Of a stretch of DNA of 64,000 nt, positions 21,291 through 31,364 are shown piece after piece. The DNA comes from Diplonema papillatum (lineage: Eukaryota; Euglenozoa; Diplonemea; Diplonemida; Diplonemidae). Positions within the stretch are counted from its first letter, which is position 1. Every line of letters starts with the position of its first letter. The stretch covers positions 434,001 to 498,000 of the forward strand of contig JAPJBO010000036.1 in NCBI GenBank assembly GCA_030068145.1, read 5' to 3'. The notes beneath the pieces are model-generated. The model was not told where the DNA came from and ran no database searches. It was given only the letters and a program-made list of their open reading frames with translations. The position numbers and the translations under genes were made by a program.

Positions 21291-21745
21291 GAAATCTGGA
21301 AGAAAGTTGAATTTTTTCTTGGTCCGCATAACAGACCTTTTATGACGGTTTTCTGATCGCGATGAGCTCCGATGAAGAGAACCGTGAAAAATAGACCGGG
21401 ACCAAAAGTTATGTGCGTGGTTCGTGGGTCTTTACCAGATGCGGGGCACCGGGCATGGAAACTACAGGTTTTCATTGGGAAGGACGGGAATCGACCCGCT
21501 GGTTGGTGACATTTCTTTGCTGGCCCATGTTGCAGATCTTTTTCGGCGAATTTGTGCTCAAGTTCAGCTCCGATGAAGAGAACCGTGGAAATAGACCCGT
21601 GGACCTCTAATTACGTGCGTCTTTGAAGGAGAAGGGAGTTCCCGCGGGTTCCAGGTTTGCGGTACTTTTTTCCATTTCGTTTTCGGGAAAATTGCAGGAT
21701 CGGCACGCCGAATACAAGAGGTACCCCCCCCCCCCCCCCCCCCCA
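21235..21745. repeat. Short repeats and a C-run; no gene
   Basis: GAATACAAGAGGTACC-like units at 21237-21290 and 21708-21725, a duplicated AGCTCCGATGAAGAGAACCG block (about 21365 and 21565), and a ~22-base C-run at 21723-21744. Confidence 0.6.
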
Positions 21746-22329
21746 GTAAGCGAATTGTCATGTTTCAGAGTGCACCACTTATCGTTTTTTTACACGGCAA
21801 TCGATTTGGCAACACCGATCCAACAAGACTCACATAAAACAAAATAGGCAGCCCGTCTACTCGTTCTGCACAAAGTGAAGGGTATGATGTCTACTTTTGT
21901 GATGACCCGACTCGTACCGCTTGTCTACCCTCTTTTGAACTGTCACATGAGTCTGGCTATGTACGCAGTCTCATACCACCCAACGCAATGCCCATCATCC
22001 AGTTCAGAAGCTCCTAGGTCAGCTATTCTTACGGATCAGTGGGGTTGCCAAGGTGGTGGGCGGGTAAGATAGAGAGAGGTGTGGGGCGATGGTAAGATAT
22101 TTCAGTAAGAAAAGATCGAGCTCCTGTTTGGGAATTTCGTTCCCTGCCGGGGCTTTGCACGAAATTAGCTGACACTAAACTCTCCTTTTCTTTTCACTTA
22201 CAAGTGCCGTGTACGCTCCACTACCACACCTCCGCCACTTGACTCTTCGTTCAGACTAGCCGACCCGAAGATTCGCTTCGGGCAGGGGGGTTTCTACAGA
22301 AAAATGTCCTGGCTTAGCTTCGGTGGTTT

Positions 22330-22376
22330 TCTTTTTCAGAGTGACAGTTTGCTTGAAACTCCGGGGTCTTAAAAAC
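22330..22376 (-). repeat. Family B2-like motif
   Basis: Minus strand: CCCCGGAGTTTCAAGCAAAC then TGTCACTCTGAAAAAG. Diverged from the acceptor-proximal copies. No exon confirmed beside it. 21750-22690 has no identified gene. Confidence 0.4.
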
Positions 22377-22689
22377 TCAGTTTTCGTTTTGCTGGCGATG
22401 AACGGTTGTCGGTAGCCCGGGCGGCCCTTGATTTTGATTGCGTTGTGTTCCTGATGGCGAATTCTTAGACAGACATCCCTCATCGTTTTTTTTTTTTTTT
22501 TTGTTCATTTTTTTCAACTACAAGAACTTTGTCAACAGGTGAGCAGGAGAGATTCGAAGGTTTGGGTGGCTGAGCAAACTGTCCGGTACACACAAGCCAC
22601 TGAAAGCGTGTTTCAAGGTGTCTACAAAAAACCGTACACCGCGAGAGCAGGAGAAAGAAGGATGTATAATCTGAGTATTTCGTCGCCGC

Positions 22690-22770
22690 TGCGGTTTCAG
22701 GTGGCGATTGATCATGATTCATGATCAGAAGGCTCTAATTGGGCGGTTCAGTTTCGTGACACATTGCGGC
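22690..22770 (+). repeat. Dispersed repeat H
   Basis: TTTCAGGTGGCGATTGATCATG ... ATGATCAGAAGGCTCTAATT, GGGCGGTTCAGTTTCGTGAC. Better copies are at 45175-45300 and 43360-43450. 22770-23210 contains one protein-like plus-strand stretch (AVYYDETTDHDLSAAWHALD, about 22995-23055) of unknown identity. Confidence 0.55.
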
Positions 22771-23213
22771 GCACGTAAGTTAACCAGACCACGGACACGG
22801 GGGTTTGAGCGTAAAACATGCTTTCAGTGGTTTATGGGGACGTACGTGTATTGCACGGGGGTTTGGGCTCCGCAACGCGCCGAGAGGCAGAAATCGGTTC
22901 ACCTGAAGAGCTTGAACCTTAGGAGCCTGCCGGACGTCTTGGTGGACACTTGCCCCGGTACCTCGGTTGCTACAGACTCCTCGGAAGAACATTGCTCCCG
23001 AAGTCTGCAGTTTACTACGATGAGACCACCGACCACGACCTCAGCGCTGCCTGGCACGCACTCGATAAGACACAAGGTGGCTTTGTTTGTACTGGATATT
23101 GTGAGATGGGGGTGTTGACTTCTTCGCGCAATTTCGTTCGATTTGTCGGTGTTTTCCTTTCGGGTTGCTTGTTCTCAGTTTTGTGCGTTCTGCCTTTTTT
23201 TGTGTTTAGTGGT

Positions 23214-23363
23214 AAAAGGGGGGGTCGAATAATAACAGTAATGCGACACACGTCTGGTTGTCTATAAAACACTGCCACTGTTCGGCTACCCGGAACTTTT
23301 TTTAGTATTCGACAAATCGAATAATAATACAGGTGTTATTATTCGACCCCCCCTTTACGCCAA
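23214..23363. mobile_element. Family K MITE-like element with perfect 23-bp terminal inverted repeats
   Basis: Starts AAAGGGGGGGTCGAATAATA and ends in its exact inverse, ...TTATTATTCGACCCCCCC then TTT; 23 bases match perfectly. An inner pair (TATTCG/CGAATA) sits near the right end. About 150 bp, non-coding. One isolated end lies at 14823-14850 inside the leader element of the helicase gene. Confidence 0.8.
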
Positions 23364-24235
23364 TCCCGAGGGATGTTTTGCGACCCTTCTTTGTCGTTCC
23401 GTTCGGGAAGGGTCTGCGGGACACCAGAAACCAGCGTGTTCGGCTGCGTGTGAAACTGTCACTTTTAACGCCGCTTTTCCAGCAGGAAGGGTGCAGGGTC
23501 CGCGGCCGTCGACTCTAATGTCGGTGTCGAGCACGCAGACGGGGTTGGTGAGCGAGCGCACAGCTTTTTAATCAGCCCTTTTTCGTCTCTCGTGATCCCC
23601 GGCGATCAGCTTGCGCTGCTTTTCTTCTTATTTTGCGACTTTCGATGCAGCCAGTGTTTCCCTTGAACACCGAGGTAGAAAGGTTATGTCGTGGTCTTCG
23701 GGGGGGTTGGTTTTATTGTGGTTGCAGTTTTTACAAGTAGTTGTCGTCGTCGTTGTATGTCGTAGACCGTTGAAAGCGTCAGGGCGAAGTTGTTGGCAAG
23801 CTTGGTGTGCGAGGTTTTCGTCAAGAAGTGCTGTGGTGATGGCTCTTAGCACTTCCCCGAGGTCGCACTGCCGCGTGTTTTGGAGGGTTCTGTTCCATAA
23901 TATGTGGTAACGTGTTACCAACACAATATGTGAAATCACGCAGCCGTTGGCGACGAGATTTGGCGCACACAAACACAAACACAAACACAACTTCGGTCTG
24001 GATACGATCCGTTGCGTCGTGTCCCAAATCGTATTCCAGGCTAGGGCACGAGTCCACGGTGGAAGACCAATCGATCGTAGCCTGTTTCAATCGCCGCATT
24101 CGTCGTACGCGAAGGCAAGCTTCCCTACGAGGGTTCAGAATCGATCGTCCTTGGTCCCTAATGTTGCATTTTGTCGTGTTGGGGACGCGCGAGACCCGTG
24201 AGATGATGGGGATCATTGGTGAAAACAGAGCGACG
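23364..24235. other. No gene identified
   Basis: Contains CACAAA repeats (23970-23990) and short open frames without domain or splice context. Confidence 0.5.
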
Positions 24236-24237
24236 CC

Positions 24238-24494
24238 CTGTGAACTCATCACCCCATCAACTCGTCAACTCATCAACTCATCAACTCATCACCCCATCAA
24301 CTCATCAACTCATCACCCCATCAACTCATCAACTCATCACCCCATCATCTCATCAACTCATCACCCCATCAACTCATCAACTCATCACCCCATCAACTCA
24401 TCAACTCATCACCCCATCAACTCATCAACTCATCACCCCATCAACTCATCAACTCATCAACTCATCACCCCATCAACTCATCAACTCATCAAGG
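24238..24494. repeat. 25-bp minisatellite
   Basis: About ten copies of CATCAACTCATCAACTCATC+ACCCC, some lacking or gaining a CAACTCAT block. It begins about 70 bp past the stop codon of the CH-domain gene, within its probable 3' untranslated region. Confidence 0.95.
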
Positions 24495-24566
24495 AGTCTG
24501 TGTGCAGTTGGTGAAGATGAGCGCATCACCCCCCAGCAACGGATCTGCCTGCACGTTCCGCTTGGA

Positions 24567-27527
24567 TCACTTGCCCTTGTAGCGCAACCGGTGGTTCTTG
24601 GCTCCCAGGTTCGCGTGAAGCCGTGTCAGGAACGCCCGGAGCCTGTGTGCGGCTGGGATGATGGGGATGGAGTTTTTGGTGATAGCAGAAGCGGTCATGG
24701 CCACTGTGAACTCATTGAATCGGAGCTCGTCGTTGCCAGGCCCTTCTTCGGTCGTGCAGTTGTTGAAGATGAGGGTGGCGCTGTGCTGGCTCAGCGCCTC
24801 GCCAGACATTTTGCTGTCGCAGAGGAGCCGCCAGAATTCTTTGACGTTCATCGTCAAGCAGTTGGAGAGCTTGTCGTCCATCGAGTAGTGCTGGAAGATC
24901 TTGAGGAGGGACGGCTTGAAGTCGTTGATCACATCCTGCACGCGGGCAGAGCGGAACACGGTCCGCACAGCGTCTATATCCGACCACGATGCACGAGGCA
25001 GAATGTCAGACACAATGAACTGCGCAAGCTTCGAAGGAACAGACGCGCTGTACTTCTGATACTTCATCGCAGCCAACCTGAGAACCGCCTCAATGAACTC
25101 TGTCGGCCGCATGCCTGGCACCGGCGTACTCCCAGAGGAGCGGACAGATTCGCTCAGGGCTGTCGACGACGATTCGCGCACCAACGAGTTCCCCAAGACC
25201 GAGTTGCCCAACGCAGTGTCCGTTACCCTTGCGAACAGTTGCTCCGCTTGTCCCGGGACCAGGAAGGAAGCCGCTGATTGGGTCTTCGTGCTGCCGAGGC
25301 TGCCAGACGCGCCTTCGGCGATCATTTTGCAATCGGAGAGGAGCTTGATGAACTCTGGCAAGCCGAGTGCTTCCGACTTCGACGACATGCGCGTGTAGTG
25401 AAAGTGGATGCGGCGCAGCATGCGGTAGTGCAGCAAGAAGACACGCTGGACTCCGGTGATATCCTCGGGGCTCAGATCGAGGGTGTGCATCGGTTTGGCG
25501 GTCGTGGATAGTTTCCGACTGGCCGACGAACCCTGGCGCGGCGTTGCCGTCAGGAGCTGAACAGAGGGGCAGGGGTACAGAGAGGTCGCGGGTGCGAACC
25601 GCTCAGGCTTGATGATGGTGAACTCGTCTCTTTCCCTCAGCTCCCTGTCGTCTAGCAGGGACGAGCCGCGGTGCCTTCGCTCCACCACGACGCTCGGGCA
25701 CGATAGCAAACCTGCGACGGGACTGTCCTTCTTCCCTCGTTTCGGCTCCGCATCCGCCTGCTCCAACGCAAGGAGATCGTCGTCCTTTCCGTTTTCGTCC
25801 CTCTTTTCCGCGGCCCAGTCGACCGAGTTCGCCCCGTCCTCGTCGGGGGCCCCGCGGGACCGGTAGATCTGCAGCACGGCGTATTCCTTGAGCACCTTTG
25901 CGAGCTTGCCCCACCCGGCGTGCGACTGCTCGATGCCGGTGATCTCCGCGTCGAGCGACTTCTGGTCGACCCTCCGCCCTTCGATCAACTTCTCAAACGC
26001 GGTTTTCGCGGCCGGGCCTGCCGCTGGCGATCCGACCGGTTTGTGGCCCAGCCCCGCGTCATCCACCGCCTGCGACGTGCTGTTGTGCGTCGACGACGAG
26101 CTGCGGCGGGTGGATGATCCGGAATACGACGGCCGGCGCAGCCCGGGTTCGTGGACCACGGTTTGCGCCTTCAGCGCGTCGTACTCGTCGTCGGTCAGGG
26201 CAACGGCGGCGGTTTCGACCCATTTTTCGAAGAGGGTCGCCACCAGGTAGAGCAGCACCTCCGCGTCGCCGGAGAGGATGCTCTCGACGGTGAACACGTT
26301 GTCCTGCACCGGCCCTGCGAGCAGCGGCGACGACCCGCCGTGGCCGTGCGACGCCGGCGAAAGCGATGCCTGCGAGAGAGACGGCCGCAGGCTGGTCGAA
26401 GACGCGCCAAGCTGGTCGCTAGGGCTCCCTGGAGATACCGACCGGCGCCGGATGGGCGCCGCCGCCTCGGGGGCGAGGAACGAGTGTAGGAAGTCGAGGA
26501 GGCGGTGGATCCGCACGCGGACGTCGAGCTGCTTGCAGGCGGCGGCCATGTCCGCGCCGTGGGCGGGGAACGCGTTGCCGACCACCGCGCAGAGCACCTC
26601 GCCGTCCTGCATGCTCGTCGAAAAATTGTTCACTGGCGTCTTGCACGCCAACGCCGCACCCGCCGACGACACGCAATGCCGCACCCAGTACAGCAGCACC
26701 CTATCAGGGCTGAATGCCTGGAGAATCCGGTCCGCTGACACCTCCCCGCCGCGAGGCGCGCCTGACCCGTGCATGGCGGCAAGCAGCTTGTGGAACGCGA
26801 GGAGGGTGGGGCGAGGGAGGACGCCGGTCACGCTTCGGCGGCCCATCGCGGCGATGACGTCTTGCGTCAGGGTGGCGAGGCGGGAGGTCTCGTCGGTCGC
26901 TGTTTTGAGCCGGGCTTCGAGGTCGTCGATGCGGGCGCGCGACGCGTCGCGCTGCTCCGCTGCCTGCTCCGTTGCGGACAGGAGGAGGGCCTGGGCGGCT
27001 TTGTCCTGGGCAAGCTGCTCGTCTTGCAGGTTTTCGACCTCGCGTTGAAAGAACGCGACTTGCTGGCGCAGCGCCGCCGCCTCTGCTCTGGCCGCGGCCA
27101 GGTTCGCCTCGGCGGCTGCTTCCTTCTCGCCGAACTCCTTTTCGAGCTTCGCGACCGACGAGGTGAATCGCCTCTCCTGCTGGCCAGCCACGTCGTCCGC
27201 CTTCGCCAAAATCCGCTGCTCCTTCCACGCCTGCAGCACCCTCCCGCAGAGCACGCGGTTCCGCCCGCGCTGCAGGGACGCGGCGAAGAGGTCGGTCCGC
27301 CGGCCGGCTCGGGACGCCTCGTGCCGCCACGCCCGGAACACGGCGGAGAGCAGCACCGCCTTGACCGAGCGGTGGCGGGAGCGCGACGTCTTCAGCTTGA
27401 TCTCCGCCACGCGCGCGTCGCGGGACGCGACTTTCTCGAGCTCGTTGTAGTCCTTCTGCAGCCGCCTGTACGCGATGGCGACCGGCGTCTTCAGGATCAG
27501 CTCCGACGCGGGTGGAGGCGCGGCGCT
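24567..27527 (-). CDS. Sfi1-like / calponin-homology cytoskeletal protein, terminal exon
   Basis: A 2961-nt last exon (986 codons plus TGA) with acceptor TTCTTACAG at 27528-27536. In order: a charged N-terminus; Sfi1-type centrin-binding repeats (VKAVLLSAVFRAWRHEA ... GRVLQAWKEQ, about residues 57-105); a long coiled coil (about 110-210); a fimbrin-type CH region (DRVLLYWVRHCVSS ... TPVNNFSTSMQDGEVLCAVV, then VLLYLVATLF, about 275-440) interrupted by a Ser-rich insert; a disordered linker; and C-terminal EF-hand-like modules common in protist flagellar proteins (PTEFIEAVLRLAAMKYQKYS and LRFNEFTVAMTASAI). No start codon lies in the exon. Phase 0 fits the exon at 31365-32814 as its upstream part. 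A role at basal body or axoneme is inferred from domain content only. Confidence 0.85.
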   Translation of the reverse strand, partial: SAAPPPASELILKTPVAIAYRRLQKDYNELEKVASRDARVAEIKLKTSRSRHRSVKAVLLSAVFRAWRHEASRAGRRTDLFAASLQRGRNRVLCGRVLQAWKEQRILAKADDVAGQQERRFTSSVAKLEKEFGEKEAAAEANLAAARAEAAALRQQVAFFQREVENLQDEQLAQDKAAQALLLSATEQAAEQRDASRARIDDLEARLKTATDETSRLATLTQDVIAAMGRRSVTGVLPRPTLLAFHKLLAAMHGSGAPRGGEVSADRILQAFSPDRVLLYWVRHCVSSAGAALACKTPVNNFSTSMQDGEVLCAVVGNAFPAHGADMAAACKQLDVRVRIHRLLDFLHSFLAPEAAAPIRRRSVSPGSPSDQLGASSTSLRPSLSQASLSPASHGHGGSSPLLAGPVQDNVFTVESILSGDAEVLLYLVATLFEKWVETAAVALTDDEYDALKAQTVVHEPGLRRPSYSGSSTRRSSSSTHNSTSQAVDDAGLGHKPVGSPAAGPAAKTAFEKLIEGRRVDQKSLDAEITGIEQSHAGWGKLAKVLKEYAVLQIYRSRGAPDEDGANSVDWAAEKRDENGKDDDLLALEQADAEPKRGKKDSPVAGLLSCPSVVVERRHRGSSLLDDRELRERDEFTIIKPERFAPATSLYPCPSVQLLTATPRQGSSASRKLSTTAKPMHTLDLSPEDITGVQRVFLLHYRMLRRIHFHYTRMSSKSEALGLPEFIKLLSDCKMIAEGASGSLGSTKTQSAASFLVPGQAEQLFARVTDTALGNSVLGNSLVRESSSTALSESVRSSGSTPVPGMRPTEFIEAVLRLAAMKYQKYSASVPSKLAQFIVSDILPRASWSDIDAVRTVFRSARVQDVINDFKPSLLKIFQHYSMDDKLSNCLTMNVKEFWRLLCDSKMSGEALSQHSATLIFNNCTTEEGPGNDELRFNEFTVAMTASAITKNSIPIIPAAHRLRAFLTRLHANLGAKNHRLRYKGK

Positions 27528-27659
27528 CTGTAAGAAGGGTTCGTCCGGATACCGATATTAAAGAAATGCGTTGCTGTAATATTTTACTTGTTAGTTGCCG
27601 ACAACTTCTTTTGTATTGAGGTGTCATTCAGACGTCAATACAAAGCCGCCCGCGTCAAA

Positions 27660-27748
27660 AATGTTGTTAAGCAATGAGTTCTGTAAAGTGCAAGTGCCAT
27701 GAAGGCAGGCGAGCACTTGGGTTAAGCATTGAGTTCTTTTGAGTACAT
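27660..27748 (-). repeat. Dispersed repeat I
   Basis: TTAAGCAATGAGTTCTGTAAAG, TGCAAGTGCCATGAAGGCAG, then a second GCATTGAGTTCTTTTG. Other copies are at 31250-31310 and 41455-41560. The preceding 27575-27645 block (TTTTACTTGTTAGTTGCCGA...) recurs at 44928-44995. Confidence 0.65.
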
Positions 27749-28049
27749 TTCCACGCCTGCAGCACCCTCCCGCAGAGAGACGCGGTTCCGCCCCCGCTGC
27801 AGGGGCGAAGAGGTCGGTCCGCCGGCCGGCTCGGGTCGCCTCGTGCCGCCACGCCCGGAACACGGCGGAGAGCAGCACCGCCTTGACCGAGCGGTGGCGG
27901 GAGCGCGACGTCTTCAGCTTGATCTCCGCCACGCGCGCGTCGCGGGACGCGACTTTCTCGAGCTCGTTGTAGTCCTTCTGCAGCCGCCGGTACGCGGTGG
28001 CGACCGGCGTCTTCAGGATCAGCTCCGACGCGGGTGGAGGCGCGGCGCT
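27749..28049 (-). pseudogene. Tandem duplicate of the 5' part of the CH-gene exon, frameshifted
   Basis: About 300 bp almost identical to 27217-27527, including the acceptor (here CTGTGACAG) and the codons for ELILKTPVATAYRRLQKDYN. A 5-bp deletion after DLFA and a later 1-bp insertion put it out of frame. It ends at GCGTGGAAAT without a good donor. It is an extra exon copy that could be mis-spliced, or a dead exon. Confidence 0.85.
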
Positions 28050-28084
28050 CTGTCACAGGGTTCCGGATGCGGGTACTAGTTAAA

Positions 28085-28420
28085 CACGAAAATACTCGAG
28101 GGGCTGTCTTGTGCTTACTTCGAAGGAGGCTCGAGGGGGAGAAATGTGAAAACGGGTTTTTGCCTAGAGGCTTTTCGTGTTATTCTGCAGATGCTTTGAG
28201 CTATCTTTGTGTCTATGCTTTCAGTCGTCTTCTTAACCATGGCTAAGTGCGCAAATGGTGTCCGCCAAAGCTGGTAAACAATACAACTACAAAGTGGGTC
28301 TTTTTTGTTGAACGCTTACGCCCGCCACTGAACCCAGATTCACCTGTGTTTCGTGTGGGCTACAGCACATTACCCCCTTTCATTTTTTGCAGCCTCCTCA
28401 AGTATTTCCTGAGATAGCAA
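28085..28420 (+). mobile_element. Family A element with ~120-bp internal insertion
   Basis: Left end AAAATACTCGAGGGGCTGTC; GGGGGAGAAA at 28138; then foreign sequence to about 28275; then the normal core from ACAATACAACTACAAAGTGG to GCAGCCTCCTCAAGTATTTC. It interrupts the probable intron between the 31.4-32.8 kb exon and the CH exon. Confidence 0.75.
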
Positions 28421-28589
28421 ACCCGAGCGCAGCGAGCTTTTTGTGAGAAGGTTTTATTATCCAAACAACCAGGCGTGCTCTCTCATTTTAATTCTCACAC
28501 AAAGGTATGCGGACTGTTGCGACGCATGGATGGTGCAAGAACGTGTTATGTGGTGCGATTCGCACCCTCTACAGAATCCTGCAAGACCT

Positions 28590-30782
28590 CGGCACAACCC
28601 AGGCACAAACCCGGCAATAACCAGGCACAAACCCGGCAATAACCAGGCACAATCCGGCAATAACCAGGCACAACCCGGCAATAACCAGGCACAACCCGGC
28701 AATAACCAGGCACAACCCGGCAATAACCAGGCACAACCCGGCAATAACCAGGCACAACCCGGCAATAACCAGGCACAACCCGGCAATAACCAGGCACAAC
28801 CCGGCAATAACCAGGCACAACCCGGCAATAACCAGGCACAACCCGGCAATAACCAGGCACAACCCGGCAATAACCAGGCACAAACCCGGCAATAACCAGG
28901 CACAACCCGGCAATAACCAGGCACAACCCGGCAATAACCAGGCACAACCCGGCAATAACCAGGCACAACCCGGCAATAACCAGGCACAACCCGGCAATAA
29001 CCAGGCACAACCCGGCAATAACCAGGCACAAACCCGGCAATAACCAGGCACAACCCGGCAATAACCAGGCACAACCCGGCAATAACCAGGCACAACCCGG
29101 CAATAACCAGGCACAACCCGGCAATAACCAGGCACAACCCGGCAATAACCAGGCACAACCCGGCAATAACCAGGCACAACCCGGCAATAACCAGGCACAA
29201 CCCGGCAATAACCAGGCACAACCCGGCAATAACCAGGCACAACCCGGCAATAACCAGGCACAACCCGGCAATAACCAGGCACAAACCCGGCAATAACCAG
29301 GCACAAACCCGGCAATAACCAGGCACAACCCGGCAATAACCAGGCACAACCCGGCAATAACCAGGCACAACCCGGCAATAACCAGGCACAACCCGGCAAT
29401 AACCAGGCACAACCCGGCAATAACCAGGCACAACCCGGCAATAACCAGGCACAACCCGGCAATAACCAGGCACAACCCGGCAATAACCAGGCACAACCCG
29501 GCAATAACCAGGCACAACCCGGCAATAACCAGGCACAACCCGGCAATAACCAGGCACAACCCGGCAATAACCAGGCACAACCCGGCAATAACCAGGCACA
29601 ACCCGGCAATAACCAGGCACAACCCGGCAATAACCAGGCACAACCCGGCAATAACCAGGCACAACCCGGCAATAACCAGGCACAACCCGGCAATAACCAG
29701 GCACAACCCGGCAATAACCAGGCACAACCCGGCAATAACCAGGCACAACCCGGCAATAACCAGGCACAACCCGGCAATAACCAGGCACAACCCGGCAATA
29801 ACCAGGCACAACCCGGCAATAACCAGGCACAACCCGGCAATAACCAGGCACAACCCGGCAATAACCAGGCACAACCCGGCAATAACCAGGCACAACCCGG
29901 CAATAACCAGGCACAACCCGGCAATAACCAGGCACAACCCGGCAATAACCAGGCACAAACCCGGCAATAACCAGGCACAACCCGGCAATAACCAGGCACA
30001 ACCCGGCAATAACCAGGCACAACCCGGCAATAACCAGGCACAACCCGGCAATAACCAGGCACAACCCGGCAATAACCAGGCACAACCCGGCAATAACCAG
30101 GCACAACCCGGCAATAACCAGGCACAACCCGGCAATAACCAGGCACAACCCGGCAATAACCAGGCACAACCCGGCAATAACCAGGCACAACCCGGCAATA
30201 ACCAGGCACAACCCGGCAATAACCAGGCACAACCCGGCAATAACCAGGCACAACCCGGCAATAACCAGGCACAACCCGGCAATAACCAGGCACAACCCGG
30301 CAATAACCAGGCACAACCCGGCAATAACCAGGCACAACCCGGCAATAACCAGGCACAACCCGGCAATAACCAGGCACAAACCCGGCAATAACCAGGCACA
30401 AACCCGGCAATAACCAGGCACAACCCGGCAATAACCAGGCACAAACCCGGCAATAACCAGGCACAACCCGGCAATAACCAGGCACAACCCGGCAATAACC
30501 AGGCACAACCCGGCAATAACCAGGCACAAACCGGCAATAACCAGGCACAACCCGGCAATAACCAGGCACAACCCGGCAATAACCAGGCACAACCCGGCAA
30601 TAACCAGGCACAACCCGGCAATAACCAGGCACAACCCGGCAATAACCAGGCACAACCCGGCAATAACCAGGCACAACCCGGCAATAACCAGGCACAACCC
30701 GGCAATAACCAGGCACAAACCCGGCAATAACCAGGCACAAACCCGGCAATAACCAGGCACAAACCCGGCAATAACCAGGCAC
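28590..30782. repeat. 21-bp minisatellite, ~104 copies
   Basis: Unit CCGGCAATAACCAGGCAC+AAC. Most units are 21 bp, so long open frames run through it on both strands (heptads such as PGNNQAQ or LCLVIAG). Scattered 22-bp units with an extra A change frame. It lies inside the probable intron of the CH gene. The long ORFs here are not genes. Confidence 0.98.
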
Positions 30783-30826
30783 ACTGGGGAATCGACGGCA
30801 ACACCGTACCAGCGAGGGGCCCGACA

Positions 30827-30827
<1 letters not shown>

Positions 30828-30859
<32 letters not shown>
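30828..30859. repeat. 32-base G homopolymer
   Basis: Uninterrupted G run between the minisatellite and the coding-like island at 30.9 kb. Other G/C runs are at 21723, 35678 and 36127. Confidence 0.95.
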
Positions 30860-30863
<4 letters not shown>

Positions 30864-30886
30864 CAGCGGTAAGGGCGCCACCCATT

Positions 30887-31110
30887 GTGTGGGGCATGGA
30901 AAATGATCCCGAACGGTTCCAGCGCGCGCTGCTCGGCTTGCAAAGCTGCGCAGACGCGTGGCGGGAGATCGGCTGGACCGGCGTGAAGAGCCGCATGGAC
31001 GAAGCGGCGAAGCAGATTCTTACCGACCACCGCGAGAAAGCCGCCGAAGGCCGGAAGGAGCTGTCCAGCCGCACGAAGCACTGGGTGGCCCTCTGCGACG
31101 AAGAAAAGCT
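30887..31110 (+). CDS. Plus-strand coding-like island between satellite blocks
   Basis: A frame of about 70 codons from GTGTGGGGCATGGAAAATG to GACGAAGAAAAGCTC has the strong third-position G/C bias of true exons and a helical, charged sequence (NDPERFQRALLGLQSCADAW, then KQILTDHREKAAEGRKELSS). The bias fits plus, not minus. No convincing splice sites flank it: a G-run is upstream, and the 21-bp satellite resumes immediately downstream, in frame. It is most simply a piece of an exon from another gene copied into the satellite. Family not identified. Confidence 0.4.
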
Positions 31111-31231
31111 CAAACCCGGCAATAACCAGGCACAACCCGGCAATAACCAGGCACAAACCCGGCAATAACCAGGCACAACCCGGCAATAACCAGGCACAAA
31201 CCCAGCAATAACCAGGCACAAACCCGGCAAA
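31111..31231. repeat. 21-bp minisatellite, second block
   Basis: Five to six copies of the same unit as at 28590-30782, resuming after the coding-like island. Confidence 0.95.
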
Positions 31232-31249
31232 ACTGGAACCTGAGCACAC

Positions 31250-31310
31250 CGCAAAGTGCGCGCCTGCCTTCGTGGCACTTGCACTTTCAAGAACTCAATG
31301 CTCAACGCCG
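31250..31310 (+). repeat. Dispersed repeat I, copy
   Basis: GCGCGCCTGCCTTCGTGGCA, CTTGCACTTTCAAGAACTCA then ATGC. An inverse relative of 27660-27748. Confidence 0.6.
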
Positions 31311-31364
31311 CAAAAATGACATTACCATGGTGTGGAGATCGTGGGAGTCCGGCATCGTGTATAC

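Noticed and set aside
23300..23370. Bacterial-type terminator hairpin
   Set aside because: It is one end of a terminal-inverted-repeat element in nuclear DNA.
24216..25277. 353-codon plus-strand ORF
   Set aside because: It begins in the 25-bp satellite and continues as an antisense shadow of the CH gene.
28590..30782. CRISPR array
   Set aside because: The repeat is contiguous with no unique spacers, and the genome is eukaryotic.
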